A stretch of 64,000 bases of DNA from Planctomycetales bacterium (GTDB lineage: Bacteria; Planctomycetota; Planctomycetia; Pirellulales; Thermoguttaceae): the NCBI GenBank assembly GCA_007119795.1, contig SKOZ01000039.1, forward strand, positions 1-64,000, in the 5' to 3' direction. The position numbers and the translations under genes are program-made. This document shows positions 56,695 to 64,000 of the stretch, piece by piece; position 1 is the first letter of the stretch, and the number at the start of each line of letters is the position of its first letter. The notes below the pieces were generated by a model. The model searched no databases, had not been told where the DNA came from, and saw nothing but the letters and a program-made list of their open reading frames with translations.

Positions 56695-59121
56695 ATGGTG
56701 CGCACGTTGATTTCTCACCTTGTTAATGGGTGGAGGGGTGGCCGGGCTTCCTGCCTTGCCGGGAGTGCCTTGGGTATCTGTGCCGTTCTGTTGCTAGCGC
56801 CGGTGCGCGGCGGGGAAGCGGCGGCCGAGGGGCCGCAGCTCGGCGACTGCCCGGCGGTGGCCTTCATCAAACGTTCGAGCTACGGGATGGAAGGCACCAA
56901 CGCCACCATGCTCGCTCGCCGGACCGCCGTGGGTTCGGCGATCTGCATCTTCGATCCGGCCCAACCCGAAGTGGGGAGCCGTACGATCTTCGAGGATCCG
57001 GAGGGGTTTATTCTGGACATGAGCCCTTCGTATGACGGCCGCAAACTCGCCTTCGCCTACAAGCGCCGAGCCGGCGGCGGCGACGTCCCCTTCCACCTCT
57101 ACGAGATCCACACCGACGGCACAGGGCTTCGGCAGTTGACTTCCGGCCCCTACCACGACGTCAGCCCGGCCTACCTGCCCGACGGCCGCATCGTATTCGT
57201 CTCTACCCGTGTGGAGTCGTTCTCGCTCTGCCAGGACTTCCTCGCTACGGCACTGTTCGTTGTGGACGGCGACGGCGGTAACCTGCGGCGCCTGGAATAC
57301 AACACGCTCTCGAACACCTCGCCATTCGTCATGGACGACGGCACGATCCTCTTCACCCGCTGGGAATACCAGGACAAAAACATCTTCTGCACCCAAGGCC
57401 TGTGGACGATCAACCCCGATGGCTCGCGGCTGCAGCTCTTCTACGGTAATACGCTCACCGTGCCTAACGCCCTCTACGGCGCCAAGCCCATACCGGAGAC
57501 CAATCAGGTCGTGGCCGTGATGGCAGCCCACCACCATCCGCCGCTGGGGAGCATCACGGTCATCGACCGCAACAAGGGACTGGAAAACCCCGAAGCGATG
57601 ACCGTGCTCACCCCCGAGGTTCCCTACCGCCCTGCCGTGGGCCGCGACTGGAAGCACGAGAACTGGCAGCCGGGCGACGTCTTCTACCCCTGGTCGTATA
57701 CCGATCCCTGGCCGCTGGGGAGAGACCGTTTTCTGGTGGCCTACGGGGGGCCGCTGCAAGGCGGGCCGCAGCGGTACCGGCTGTACCTGATGGACGGCCA
57801 GGGCCGCAAGACACTGCTCTACGAGGACCCGGATACCTCGTGCTTCCATCCGGTGCCTCTCGTGCCGCGACCGCGGCCGCACCGGTTGCCGGGAGAGCCG
57901 CCTCGGGATCCTGCGGGTGAGGGGCGCTTCTTCGTCCAAGACGTCTACCGGGGATTGGAGGAATACGGCGTTCGCCGCGGGGAGGTCCGCGCCTTGCGGG
58001 TCATGTCGCAGGTGCCCAAACAATACAACACAGAGGGCCCCCGCTACAGCGATCATTACCCGGCGATCGGCGAAGGGACCTACTACGTGAAGTACGACCA
58101 CGGTACCGTGCCGGTAAGTGAGGAAGGTTCAGCGTACTTTTCGGCTCCGGCGGGAGTGGAGATCTACTTCCAGGCCCTCGATGCTGCCGGCCGCGAAATC
58201 CGGCGGATGGGAACGGTGACGCAGATCACTGTTGGGGAGACCCAGGGTTGCATCGGTTGCCACGAACATCGCTTCCAAGCCCCCGCGCCGCACCAGGCGC
58301 TGGTCGAGCGCCTACGACTCCCTCCCGACCCCATCACCCCGCCACCATGGGGGAGCGGTGCGGTCGATTTCGTCCGTCAGGTGCAGCCGGTGCTCGACCG
58401 GCACTGCGTCCAGTGCCACAGCGGCGCTGCACCCGAAGGAGATATCGATCTCTCAGGCGATAAGACGCGCCTGTTCAACATGGCCTACGAGACCCTGGTC
58501 TTCACGCCGGGTCTGGTCGAGGCCTACCACCTGCACGGTGCGCCCACGGGCAATTTTCCCCCCTTGGCGACCGGCTCCTATGTGAGCGGCTTGACCCGCC
58601 TGATCGAGGAGCAACACGCCGGTGTCGAGGTCGACGCCGAAGGCCGCCGCCGGATCTATGCTTGGATCGACGCCAACAGCCCCTATTACGGCACCTGGTC
58701 CATGAGCCGGCCACACACCGTGGGCGGCCGCGATACGTGGCTGGATCGGGGCCAACAGCCGCTTCCCTGGTTTGCCGCCTTCCTGGCGGCGTACCGGGCT
58801 GCCGCTCTGCCCGAAGATGTCGCCCCGCAAACGCCGATCAACCCGCGATACTTCCCGCATCAGATTCGCGGGCTCCGCCATGCTGACATCAATCTCACCA
58901 ATCCGCATCTCAGCCGCATCCTCCTCGATAACCTCGCTCCGTCGGCCGGCGGCCGGGCAGACGACGCGGGGGCGGAGTTCGCCAGCCCCGAGGATCCCCA
59001 CTACCAGGCGATGCTGGAGGCGATTGAGCAAGGGAGAGATGCGCTGCTGGCCAGGCCGCGGATGGACATGCCCGACGCGATCGCCGTGCCGCAAGATCGC
59101 GACTTCGGCCGCACCTTCTGA
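56695..59121 (+). CDS. Secreted HzsA-related dihaem protein, second copy
   Basis: Exported protein of 808 residues, paralogous to the previous gene but without the NPCBM-like part. Signal helix LGICAVLLLAPVRGG. A propeller domain (about 50-460; YLPDGRIVFVSTRVE, DDGTILFTRWEYQDKN) and two haem sites, Cys519 (CIGCH) and Cys571 (CVQCH), 52 residues apart. AAGGGAG precedes the ATG. Length is near that of hydrazine synthase alpha (about 809 residues, from memory), but the haem spacing differs and HzsB/C are missing. The pair in tandem suggests a two-subunit or two-step periplasmic redox function. Confidence 0.78.
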   Translation: MVRTLISHLVNGWRGGRASCLAGSALGICAVLLLAPVRGGEAAAEGPQLGDCPAVAFIKRSSYGMEGTNATMLARRTAVGSAICIFDPAQPEVGSRTIFEDPEGFILDMSPSYDGRKLAFAYKRRAGGGDVPFHLYEIHTDGTGLRQLTSGPYHDVSPAYLPDGRIVFVSTRVESFSLCQDFLATALFVVDGDGGNLRRLEYNTLSNTSPFVMDDGTILFTRWEYQDKNIFCTQGLWTINPDGSRLQLFYGNTLTVPNALYGAKPIPETNQVVAVMAAHHHPPLGSITVIDRNKGLENPEAMTVLTPEVPYRPAVGRDWKHENWQPGDVFYPWSYTDPWPLGRDRFLVAYGGPLQGGPQRYRLYLMDGQGRKTLLYEDPDTSCFHPVPLVPRPRPHRLPGEPPRDPAGEGRFFVQDVYRGLEEYGVRRGEVRALRVMSQVPKQYNTEGPRYSDHYPAIGEGTYYVKYDHGTVPVSEEGSAYFSAPAGVEIYFQALDAAGREIRRMGTVTQITVGETQGCIGCHEHRFQAPAPHQALVERLRLPPDPITPPPWGSGAVDFVRQVQPVLDRHCVQCHSGAAPEGDIDLSGDKTRLFNMAYETLVFTPGLVEAYHLHGAPTGNFPPLATGSYVSGLTRLIEEQHAGVEVDAEGRRRIYAWIDANSPYYGTWSMSRPHTVGGRDTWLDRGQQPLPWFAAFLAAYRAAALPEDVAPQTPINPRYFPHQIRGLRHADINLTNPHLSRILLDNLAPSAGGRADDAGAEFASPEDPHYQAMLEAIEQGRDALLARPRMDMPDAIAVPQDRDFGRTF

Positions 59122-59234
59122 CTACAGCGGGCATCTGCCCGCCGAGGGGTACGCCCCGCGCCTTGCCCCGGCGAGCAAATCGGCCCATCCGTTCTTGCAA
59201 CATCTGCAGAGGGGCTGGCTCCGAAGGCAACCTC

Positions 59235-59244
59235 TGGCTAGACT
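59235..59244 (+). promoter_or_regulatory. TGGCTAGACT element before the NHL-type lipoprotein
   Basis: TAGACT (59239-59244) lies 58 bases before the ATG at 59302. No clear -35. It matches the recurring TGCTAGACT type except for one base. Confidence 0.35.
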
Positions 59245-59301
59245 GGGGAACTTCAAGATGGACTGCGCCTCGTCTCCCTTTCTTTCCTGGACAACATCGC
59301 C

Positions 59302-60462
59302 ATGCACCGAATGATTGCTGCTTCGCTCCTGCTCCTGCTCGTCCTCCTCACCGTGCCGGGATGTTCAAATCCTGCAACGGCCGGCGGAAGCGGCGTTCCC
59401 TCGGAACCGACGGTGGTGCAGACGCTGAGCGTGTTTCACCGCCCGGAGAGCTGCGTTTTCAGTCTTGACGGCGACTACCTGTTCGTCTCCAACTGCGCCT
59501 CGGGCATCTTTGGCCCCGAAGGGTTCATCGGCCTGGTCCGGGGGGAAGGTGCTGTCAGCAAACTCAAGGTGACCGACGACGACCGCCTCGAGGTGATCGA
59601 CCTGAAGTTTGTCGAAGGCATTTCCACGCCCTTAGGAATTACGGCGCTGCCGCGGGCGACGGCCCAGTTCCCGGCGGGGACGCTCTTCGTCGTGGTGGGG
59701 AATGCCCTTACGGTGGACGGAGACGGCAGTATGGAGCGGCGGGCCGAGGCGTTGGATACTGCGGCGTTGGCCATCGACCCGGAAGACGGCACCCTACGGG
59801 GCCGGATTCGCCTCGACGTCGGCAGCGCGGTGGCCGGCCATTTGGGGCATCCGCTGTTGCTTCCCAACGGGGCGGCCTTCGACTGCGAGGGGAACTACTA
59901 CATTGCCGATAGCGGTGTCGGCGGCGACCGGCTCGATCCGCCGCAGCAGGCAAACCCGGGCGTAGTGCGGATCGACCATGCCGCCCTCGATGCCCTGGCT
60001 GCGGAAGAACCGCACCAGGGCGTCCACTTCATCCCCGTGCCCGGCGGCCCCAACGGTGTGGCCTACCACGAGCAGGAGGACGCGATCTACGTAGTCACCT
60101 TTGGCGGGGACGGGCCGGAGGGCGAGGCGATCTACGCCATTGCCCGGGACGCTTTTGCCGGTGGCGACCTTCCTGAGCCGCTCCACGCAGGCGTCGGGAC
60201 ACTCGACGGCCTGGTGGTCACGCCCGCTGGAACGCTCATCGCCAGCCGGATGGGCGGCGATCTGATCGCCGTTCCTGCCGGCGGCGAGCCGCAACCCATC
60301 GAATTGGCCCCCGAGCCGCTCACCTTTGAAGGCCCCTCAGACATCAAGCTCTCTCAAAGAGCGGATGGCCGACTCATGCTCATCGTTCCCGAGCAGGAGC
60401 CCGCCGCGGCCGAAAGCTGGAGCCAGAGGGTTCATGTGGTGCACCTGCCGCCGGACTACTGA
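59302..60462 (+). CDS. NHL/SMP-30-like beta-propeller lipoprotein
   Basis: Protein of 386 residues with lipobox VPGC (Cys21). Repeated propeller strands are visible: RPESCVFSLDGDYLFVSNC, LLLPNGAAFDCEGNYYIADS, GPNGVAYHEQEDAIYVVTF and TLDGLVVTPAGTLIASR. The pattern of six or so blades resembles SMP-30/gluconolactonase or NHL proteins, which hydrolyse sugar lactones or bind ligands; metal ligands cannot be assigned. Probably anchored in a membrane facing the periplasm. It is 180 bases after the dihaem gene and may be co-transcribed or have its own promoter (TAGACT at 59239). Confidence 0.75.
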   Translation: MHRMIAASLLLLLVLLTVPGCSNPATAGGSGVPSEPTVVQTLSVFHRPESCVFSLDGDYLFVSNCASGIFGPEGFIGLVRGEGAVSKLKVTDDDRLEVIDLKFVEGISTPLGITALPRATAQFPAGTLFVVVGNALTVDGDGSMERRAEALDTAALAIDPEDGTLRGRIRLDVGSAVAGHLGHPLLLPNGAAFDCEGNYYIADSGVGGDRLDPPQQANPGVVRIDHAALDALAAEEPHQGVHFIPVPGGPNGVAYHEQEDAIYVVTFGGDGPEGEAIYAIARDAFAGGDLPEPLHAGVGTLDGLVVTPAGTLIASRMGGDLIAVPAGGEPQPIELAPEPLTFEGPSDIKLSQRADGRLMLIVPEQEPAAAESWSQRVHVVHLPPDY

Positions 60463-60789
60463 TTGTAGCGGATGTTCCCCCTTGCACCCGCACGGACCCT
60501 GGGTCAAAAGTTGTTTTGTATCAACGGGTTGTCCTTCGATCGGGGAGCTTCCTCTTGGTGGCTGCGTGGATACCGCTGCTGGGGAGTACCTCGGGGAGGC
60601 CGATGTCGGCAGCGGCCAGCAGGCGGGCGACAGACTCACGGGGCCGGGGGATCTGGTAGGTGGTGGGCTCACTGCTTGAAGAACCGGTCCCTTCCAAGTA
60701 GTGGCCACACTCAGATCGACAAAAAGGCGCACCCCCTTGCTCGAAAGCAACTTACCGCGAAACCGCGCCTGCCGCGGGGGGAACATCCG
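60463..60789. other. Gene-free stretch between convergent genes
   Basis: This 327-base gap lies between two 3' ends. A minus-strand open frame of about 60 codons around 60520-60710 has good G+C at third positions but no ribosome site and no recognised family (it includes IPRPRESVARLLAAADIGL). No terminator with a T-run was found. Confidence 0.4.
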
Positions 60790-62154
60790 TTACAAGACCT
60801 CCGTGATGCCGGGCATGGCGACGGGGTACTCGCCGTCGCGGCCCGGTTCGACCGGTGGCCGCGGCTCGGCAGCAAGCACGCCGGCGCCCAGGTCCAGGTC
60901 CGAGGCCAGCGCCTCGTCCCAGGTGATCCGTTGCCCCGAGTAGGTGGCCATCCGACCGAGGATGGCCGTCATCGTGTTCTCGGCCGCGTACGGCACTTCG
61001 TTTCGCGGCGTGTCGTTGCGGATAGCGGCGAAGAGGAGGTCGTGCGACGCCTGATAGGGGTTAGGCACCGAGCCGCGGAAACGCCACGGATGGGCCCCTT
61101 CGATGCGTGCCGCGTGGACCTCGGCCAGGCCCTGCGTGCCGTGGACGTACTCGGTCATGCTGTTCCAGCAGCCGGAGATTTGGCGGCACTGGCTGAAGAG
61201 CTTCGTCCCGTCGGCGTAGGTGAACTCCACGGCGTGGTGGTCGTAGATCTGGCCGTGTTCGGGGCCCAGCCGCACCTGGCGCCCCCCCATGCCCACCGCC
61301 TCGACCGGGTGCTCCCCTTTGACCCAGTTGCAGACGTCCAGGTTGTGGATGTGCTGCTCGACGATGTGGTCGCCGCCGTTCCATGTGAAGTATTGCCAGT
61401 TGGCAAGCTGGTAGTCGAGCTCGCTCATCTCGGGAGTGCGGGGGAAGGTCCAGATGGAGCCTTGATTCCAATAGCAGCGGAGGTAAAGGATCTCACCTAC
61501 GGCTCCCTCGTGGATGCGGCGGATCGTCTCCTGGTAGGCGGCGTGGTGGTGGCGCTGCAGGCCGACGACGATCTTGAGGTTCTTCTCCTGGGCCTTCTCA
61601 TTGGCCGCCAGGATGCGGCGGATGCCCGGCGCATCGGTAGCCAAGGGCTTCTCCACGAAGAGGTGCTTTCCCTTCTCCACGGCATACTCGAAGTGGTGCG
61701 GCCGGAAGTAGGGGGGCGAGGCGCAGAGGACCACGTCGACGCCGCTGTCGATGGCGTCGCGGTAGGCGTGGACGCCGGTGAACCGCCGCTCCGGCGGGAC
61801 GTTGATCCGCCCCGCGTAGCCCTCGTGGGCCTCGCGGTCGTAGCGGGCATCTTGGCCGGTGGTGAGCTGCTCGTAGGCCGTCTCAATCCGCCCGGGGAAG
61901 GCATCGGCCATGGCCCAGAGGACGACCGGCCCCTCGGTGGAGAGCGCCTGGGTGACTGCCCCCGCCCCGCGGCCGCCGCAGCCGAGCAGGGCTACCTTGA
62001 GCGTCTCCCTGCCCGCCGCGTGTGCCCGCGCCGAGAGGCTGCGAAATGCCGCCGTACCCAGGGCTGCTGCCGAAAGGGAAAGGGCAGACTTCTTCAGGTG
62101 GGTCCGCCGCGAATGACCCGCCTCTTTCGCGTGCTGGTTGCCGTGCTTGGCCAT
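60790..62154 (-). CDS. Tat-exported Gfo/Idh/MocA-family oxidoreductase
   Basis: Protein of 454 residues. The twin-arginine signal SRRTHLKKS (15-23) is followed by SLSAAALGTAA. Rossmann motif VALLGCGGRGAGA (54-66), substrate-domain motif FVEKPLA (166-172) and a later NWVKGEHPVEAVG mark the Gfo/Idh/MocA family, which oxidises or isomerises sugars with NAD(P). Tat-exported members fold with their nucleotide before transport; such proteins are common in planctomycetes. The sugar is unknown. The ATG is set by the Tat signal; the frame to 62796 has no features. TGCTAGACT lies upstream at 62376-62384. Confidence 0.84.
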   Translation of the reverse strand: MAKHGNQHAKEAGHSRRTHLKKSALSLSAAALGTAAFRSLSARAHAAGRETLKVALLGCGGRGAGAVTQALSTEGPVVLWAMADAFPGRIETAYEQLTTGQDARYDREAHEGYAGRINVPPERRFTGVHAYRDAIDSGVDVVLCASPPYFRPHHFEYAVEKGKHLFVEKPLATDAPGIRRILAANEKAQEKNLKIVVGLQRHHHAAYQETIRRIHEGAVGEILYLRCYWNQGSIWTFPRTPEMSELDYQLANWQYFTWNGGDHIVEQHIHNLDVCNWVKGEHPVEAVGMGGRQVRLGPEHGQIYDHHAVEFTYADGTKLFSQCRQISGCWNSMTEYVHGTQGLAEVHAARIEGAHPWRFRGSVPNPYQASHDLLFAAIRNDTPRNEVPYAAENTMTAILGRMATYSGQRITWDEALASDLDLGAGVLAAEPRPPVEPGRDGEYPVAMPGITEVL

Positions 62155-62375
62155 CGAGGTCGCTCCGGTGTCGAGGTGTTCGTGGTGCGTGCCGCAATCG
62201 GTTAGGGGATGGAATCGAGCCGGGAAAGGAGAGAACGAACGGCTCCGTCGCCCTCGGTGCCCGCTTCCTTCCGCACCATCGGCGGTTGGTGTGCCCGTGC
62301 GCGGGTGCGCCGCGCCGCCCGCGAAGGCTCCCCGGCATTGGAACAGGGAATCGCAGCCGAAGATTCGGCCGGTCA

Positions 62376-62384
62376 AGTCTAGCA
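62376..62384 (-). promoter_or_regulatory. TGCTAGACT element before the Gfo/Idh/MocA gene
   Basis: Minus-strand TGCTAGACT lies 222 bases before the ATG in the 349-base divergent gap 62155-62503. No clear -35. The rest of the gap holds nothing recognised; the promoter of the DUF1080 gene was not located. Confidence 0.4.
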
Positions 62385-62503
62385 TGAAGGGCCGCCCGTT
62401 CCTAGCTCGCGGCCGGACGATGGGGTATCCTGGGGGCGCCAACGGTGGATGACACTGCCCCCCCTTGCTGTTCCGTTTCACCCTCGATTGAAGAAGCAAC
62501 ACC

Positions 62504-63805
62504 ATGACCCCCCGCGCCCTTTGCCTCGCCCTGATCGCAATGCTCCCGGCGGCGTCCGCCGCCGAGGAGATCGAGTTCCGCCCCCTGTTCAACGGCCGAG
62601 ACCTCTCCGGCTGGGTGAACGTCAACTGCCACCCGACGACGTTCCAGGTCCACGACGGGGTGATCGTCTGCTCGGGCGTCCCCATGGGTGTCCTCCGCAC
62701 CGAGGAGCAGTACGAGAACTTCATCCTCGAGCTGGAATGGATGCACGTCCACCCCCAGGGCAACGCCGGGCTCTTCGTCTGGTCGGACGACATCACCGCC
62801 CGCGGTCAGCCCTTCACCCGCTCGATCGAAGTGCAGATCATGGACGGCAACCACGGCGACGTCTTCGCCATCCAGGGCGCCCGCATGACGCCCGACCGCC
62901 CGCACCCGCGGGGTTGGATGCGGGCGCTGCCTACGGAGGAGCGGGCCCACCCGGCCGGGGAGTGGAACCACTACCGCGTCCACTGCGAGGACGGCCGGAT
63001 CACGCTGGCCGTCAATGGTGCCGTGGTCTCCAGCGGCGGCGAAGCGAGTCCCCGCAAGGGCTACATCTGCCTGGAGTCGGAGGGCTCGGAGGTCCATTTC
63101 CGCAATATTCGCATCCACGAGCTCCCTTCCACGAACCCGCCGCCGGAAGACGTGGCCATCGCCGACCGCGGTTTCCGCTCGCTCTACAACGGCCAGGACC
63201 TCGACGGCTGGCAAGCCGACCCCGGGCACGAAGGCCATTGGGTCCCCACCGACTGGCGCCTGCGGTACGACGGCCGCAGCCAGGCCGCCGACCCCAATCT
63301 CTGGACCGAGGAGTCGTTCACGGACTTCGAGCTCATTGTCGATTGGCGTTGGACGGGCGAGCCGGAGCAGGTGACCCGGCCGGTCATCCTCCCCAGCGGC
63401 GAACAGGCCGTTGACGAAGAGGGCAATCCCCAGTCGGTCGAGGTGCTCGATGCCGGCGACAGCGGCATCTACCTGCGGGGGAGCAGCAAGGCCCAGGTGA
63501 ACATCTGGTGCTGGCCAGTCGGTTCGGGCGAGATCTGGGGCTACCGCACCGACGCGGCCATGCCCGCCGAGGTCCGCCGCGGTGCCACGCCGCTCACCCA
63601 GGCCGACGCCCCCATCGGCCGCTGGAACCGATTCGAGATCACCGTGCGGGGCGAGCACGTCACCGTCGTGCTCAACGGAGAAACGGTGATCGATAACGCC
63701 CACCTCCCCGGCATCCCGCCCGGCGGCCCGATTGCCCTGCAGCACCACGGCGACCCCATCGAACTCGCCAACATCTACATCCGCGAGCTCGACGGGCCGC
63801 AGTAG
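62504..63805 (+). CDS. Secreted protein with two DUF1080 (3-keto-disaccharide hydrolase-like) domains
   Basis: Protein of 433 residues with signal peptide (LCLALIAMLPAASA). Two DUF1080 domains: FRPLFNGRDLSGWVNV to EGSEVHFRNIRIHEL (about 25-205), and FRSLYNGQDLDGWQAD to PIELANIYIREL (about 220-430). Both begin LFNGRDLxGW or LYNGQDLDGW and end FRNIxI or LANIYIRE. DUF1080 proteins form concanavalin-like sandwiches and some cleave 3-keto-disaccharides; others only bind glycans. In planctomycetes they often sit next to Gfo/Idh/MocA genes, as here. The ATG follows the line of the signal peptide; no strong ribosome site. It converges on the GH20 gene. Confidence 0.84.
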   Translation: MTPRALCLALIAMLPAASAAEEIEFRPLFNGRDLSGWVNVNCHPTTFQVHDGVIVCSGVPMGVLRTEEQYENFILELEWMHVHPQGNAGLFVWSDDITARGQPFTRSIEVQIMDGNHGDVFAIQGARMTPDRPHPRGWMRALPTEERAHPAGEWNHYRVHCEDGRITLAVNGAVVSSGGEASPRKGYICLESEGSEVHFRNIRIHELPSTNPPPEDVAIADRGFRSLYNGQDLDGWQADPGHEGHWVPTDWRLRYDGRSQAADPNLWTEESFTDFELIVDWRWTGEPEQVTRPVILPSGEQAVDEEGNPQSVEVLDAGDSGIYLRGSSKAQVNIWCWPVGSGEIWGYRTDAAMPAEVRRGATPLTQADAPIGRWNRFEITVRGEHVTVVLNGETVIDNAHLPGIPPGGPIALQHHGDPIELANIYIRELDGPQ

Positions 63806-63859
63806 GGGAACGAGCCGCCCACTTCCGATCGTGGCAGGGCATTGCGGCGGAACGGCGGG

Positions 63860-64000
63860 CTACGGGTCGAGCGGCCGGTAGTTGACCTCCAGGGCATCGA
63901 GGCGCTCGAGGTGCCGGCGGAGGCGGTCGAGGAAATCGCCGAGGTCGCGCCCGGCGGGAGGCGACCAGGTCACTTCGGCCATGGCGGCGGCGCGAGGGAA
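63860..64000 (-). CDS. C-terminal end of a GH20 beta-N-acetylhexosaminidase (cut by window edge)
   Basis: Only the last 46 residues and stop are present; the rest lies beyond the right edge. The sequence AAAMAEVTWSPPAGRDLGDF and then RLRRHLERLDALEVNYRPLD matches the C-terminus of family 20 hexosaminidases (AALAExxWSP, RLxxHLxRLDALGVNYRPL), which remove terminal N-acetylglucosamine or -galactosamine. The catalytic Asp-Glu pair is outside the window. It would fit the amino-sugar theme of glmS and the ROK kinase. Confidence 0.75.
   Translation of the reverse strand, partial: FPRAAAMAEVTWSPPAGRDLGDFLDRLRRHLERLDALEVNYRPLDP

Noticed and set aside
53771..59121. Hydrazine synthase / anammox locus
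   Set aside because: The proteins resemble HzsA-related members but haem spacing differs and HzsB, HzsC and other anammox genes are absent.

Overview
The window is dense, G+C-rich bacterial DNA and reads as a chromosomal segment of a planctomycete, probably of the Pirellula group. The evidence is the protein content: a BBP7-type outer-membrane barrel, a TIGR03009 secreted protein, duplicated DUF1080 domains, HzsA-related cytochromes, a PmoA-like DUF6807 protein, an HTH protein with acidic SD-rich repeats and a C-terminal membrane anchor, two-domain S1C proteases, and Tat-exported Gfo/Idh/MocA oxidoreductases. This taxonomic call is an inference from gene families. No rRNA, tRNA, CRISPR array, insertion sequence or prophage was seen.

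Layout. 30-8030: a minus-strand run with an FGGY carbohydrate kinase, a GNAT acetyltransferase, a Tat-exported double alpha/beta hydrolase, a BBP7 barrel and a SpoU-type RNA methyltransferase. A frameshifted plus-strand scrap of a PQQ-like beta-propeller gene lies between two of them. 8100-15780: a plus-strand surface block. It opens with two copies of a module made of a sigma70-like promoter, a small CPIC-motif membrane protein and a long Flp pilin. A prepilin peptidase, a TadE-like protein, CpaB, a small secreted protein, a membrane-anchored HTH protein and an OmpA lipoprotein follow. 16100-28020: a ResB/CcsA cytochrome c maturation operon, an SH3 protein, a lipoprotein full of YPGS repeats, and two thioredoxin-fold proteins. 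28020-35390: a hybrid histidine kinase with its own phosphotransfer domain, two paralogous receiver-ATPase (RsbW-like) proteins and a beta-carbonic anhydrase. 35400-42910: a GntP permease, secreted planctomycete proteins, an HD phosphohydrolase and a DUF6807 protein. 43050-49880: an ABC ATPase, then a minus-strand set with a polysaccharide deacetylase, HAD hydrolase, NAD-dependent epimerase and a PDZ protease. 50170-64000: glmS, a ROK kinase fused to an Mth938-like domain, two dihaem HzsA-related proteins, an NHL-type lipoprotein, a Gfo/Idh/MocA oxidoreductase, a DUF1080 protein and the end of a GH20 beta-hexosaminidase.

How it fits together. Three themes recur. First, the cell surface: Tad/Flp pilus, barrel, OmpA and many exported proteins. 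Second, periplasmic redox chemistry: CcsA/ResB attach haem to c-type cytochromes, thioredoxin-fold lipoproteins may keep cysteines reduced, and two dihaem proteins encoded nearby are possible clients. Third, carbohydrate and amino-sugar use: kinases, esterase, deacetylase, GntP, GlmS, ROK, Gfo/Idh, DUF1080 and GH20.

Most unusual are the duplicated promoter-CPIC-Flp module (8103-10470), the ROK-Mth938 fusion, the YPGS-repeat lipoprotein, the tandem receiver-ATPase proteins beside the hybrid kinase, and a recurring TGCTAGA(C/A)T element upstream of several unrelated genes. All start sites, promoters and functions are read by eye from sequence and were not checked by database search.
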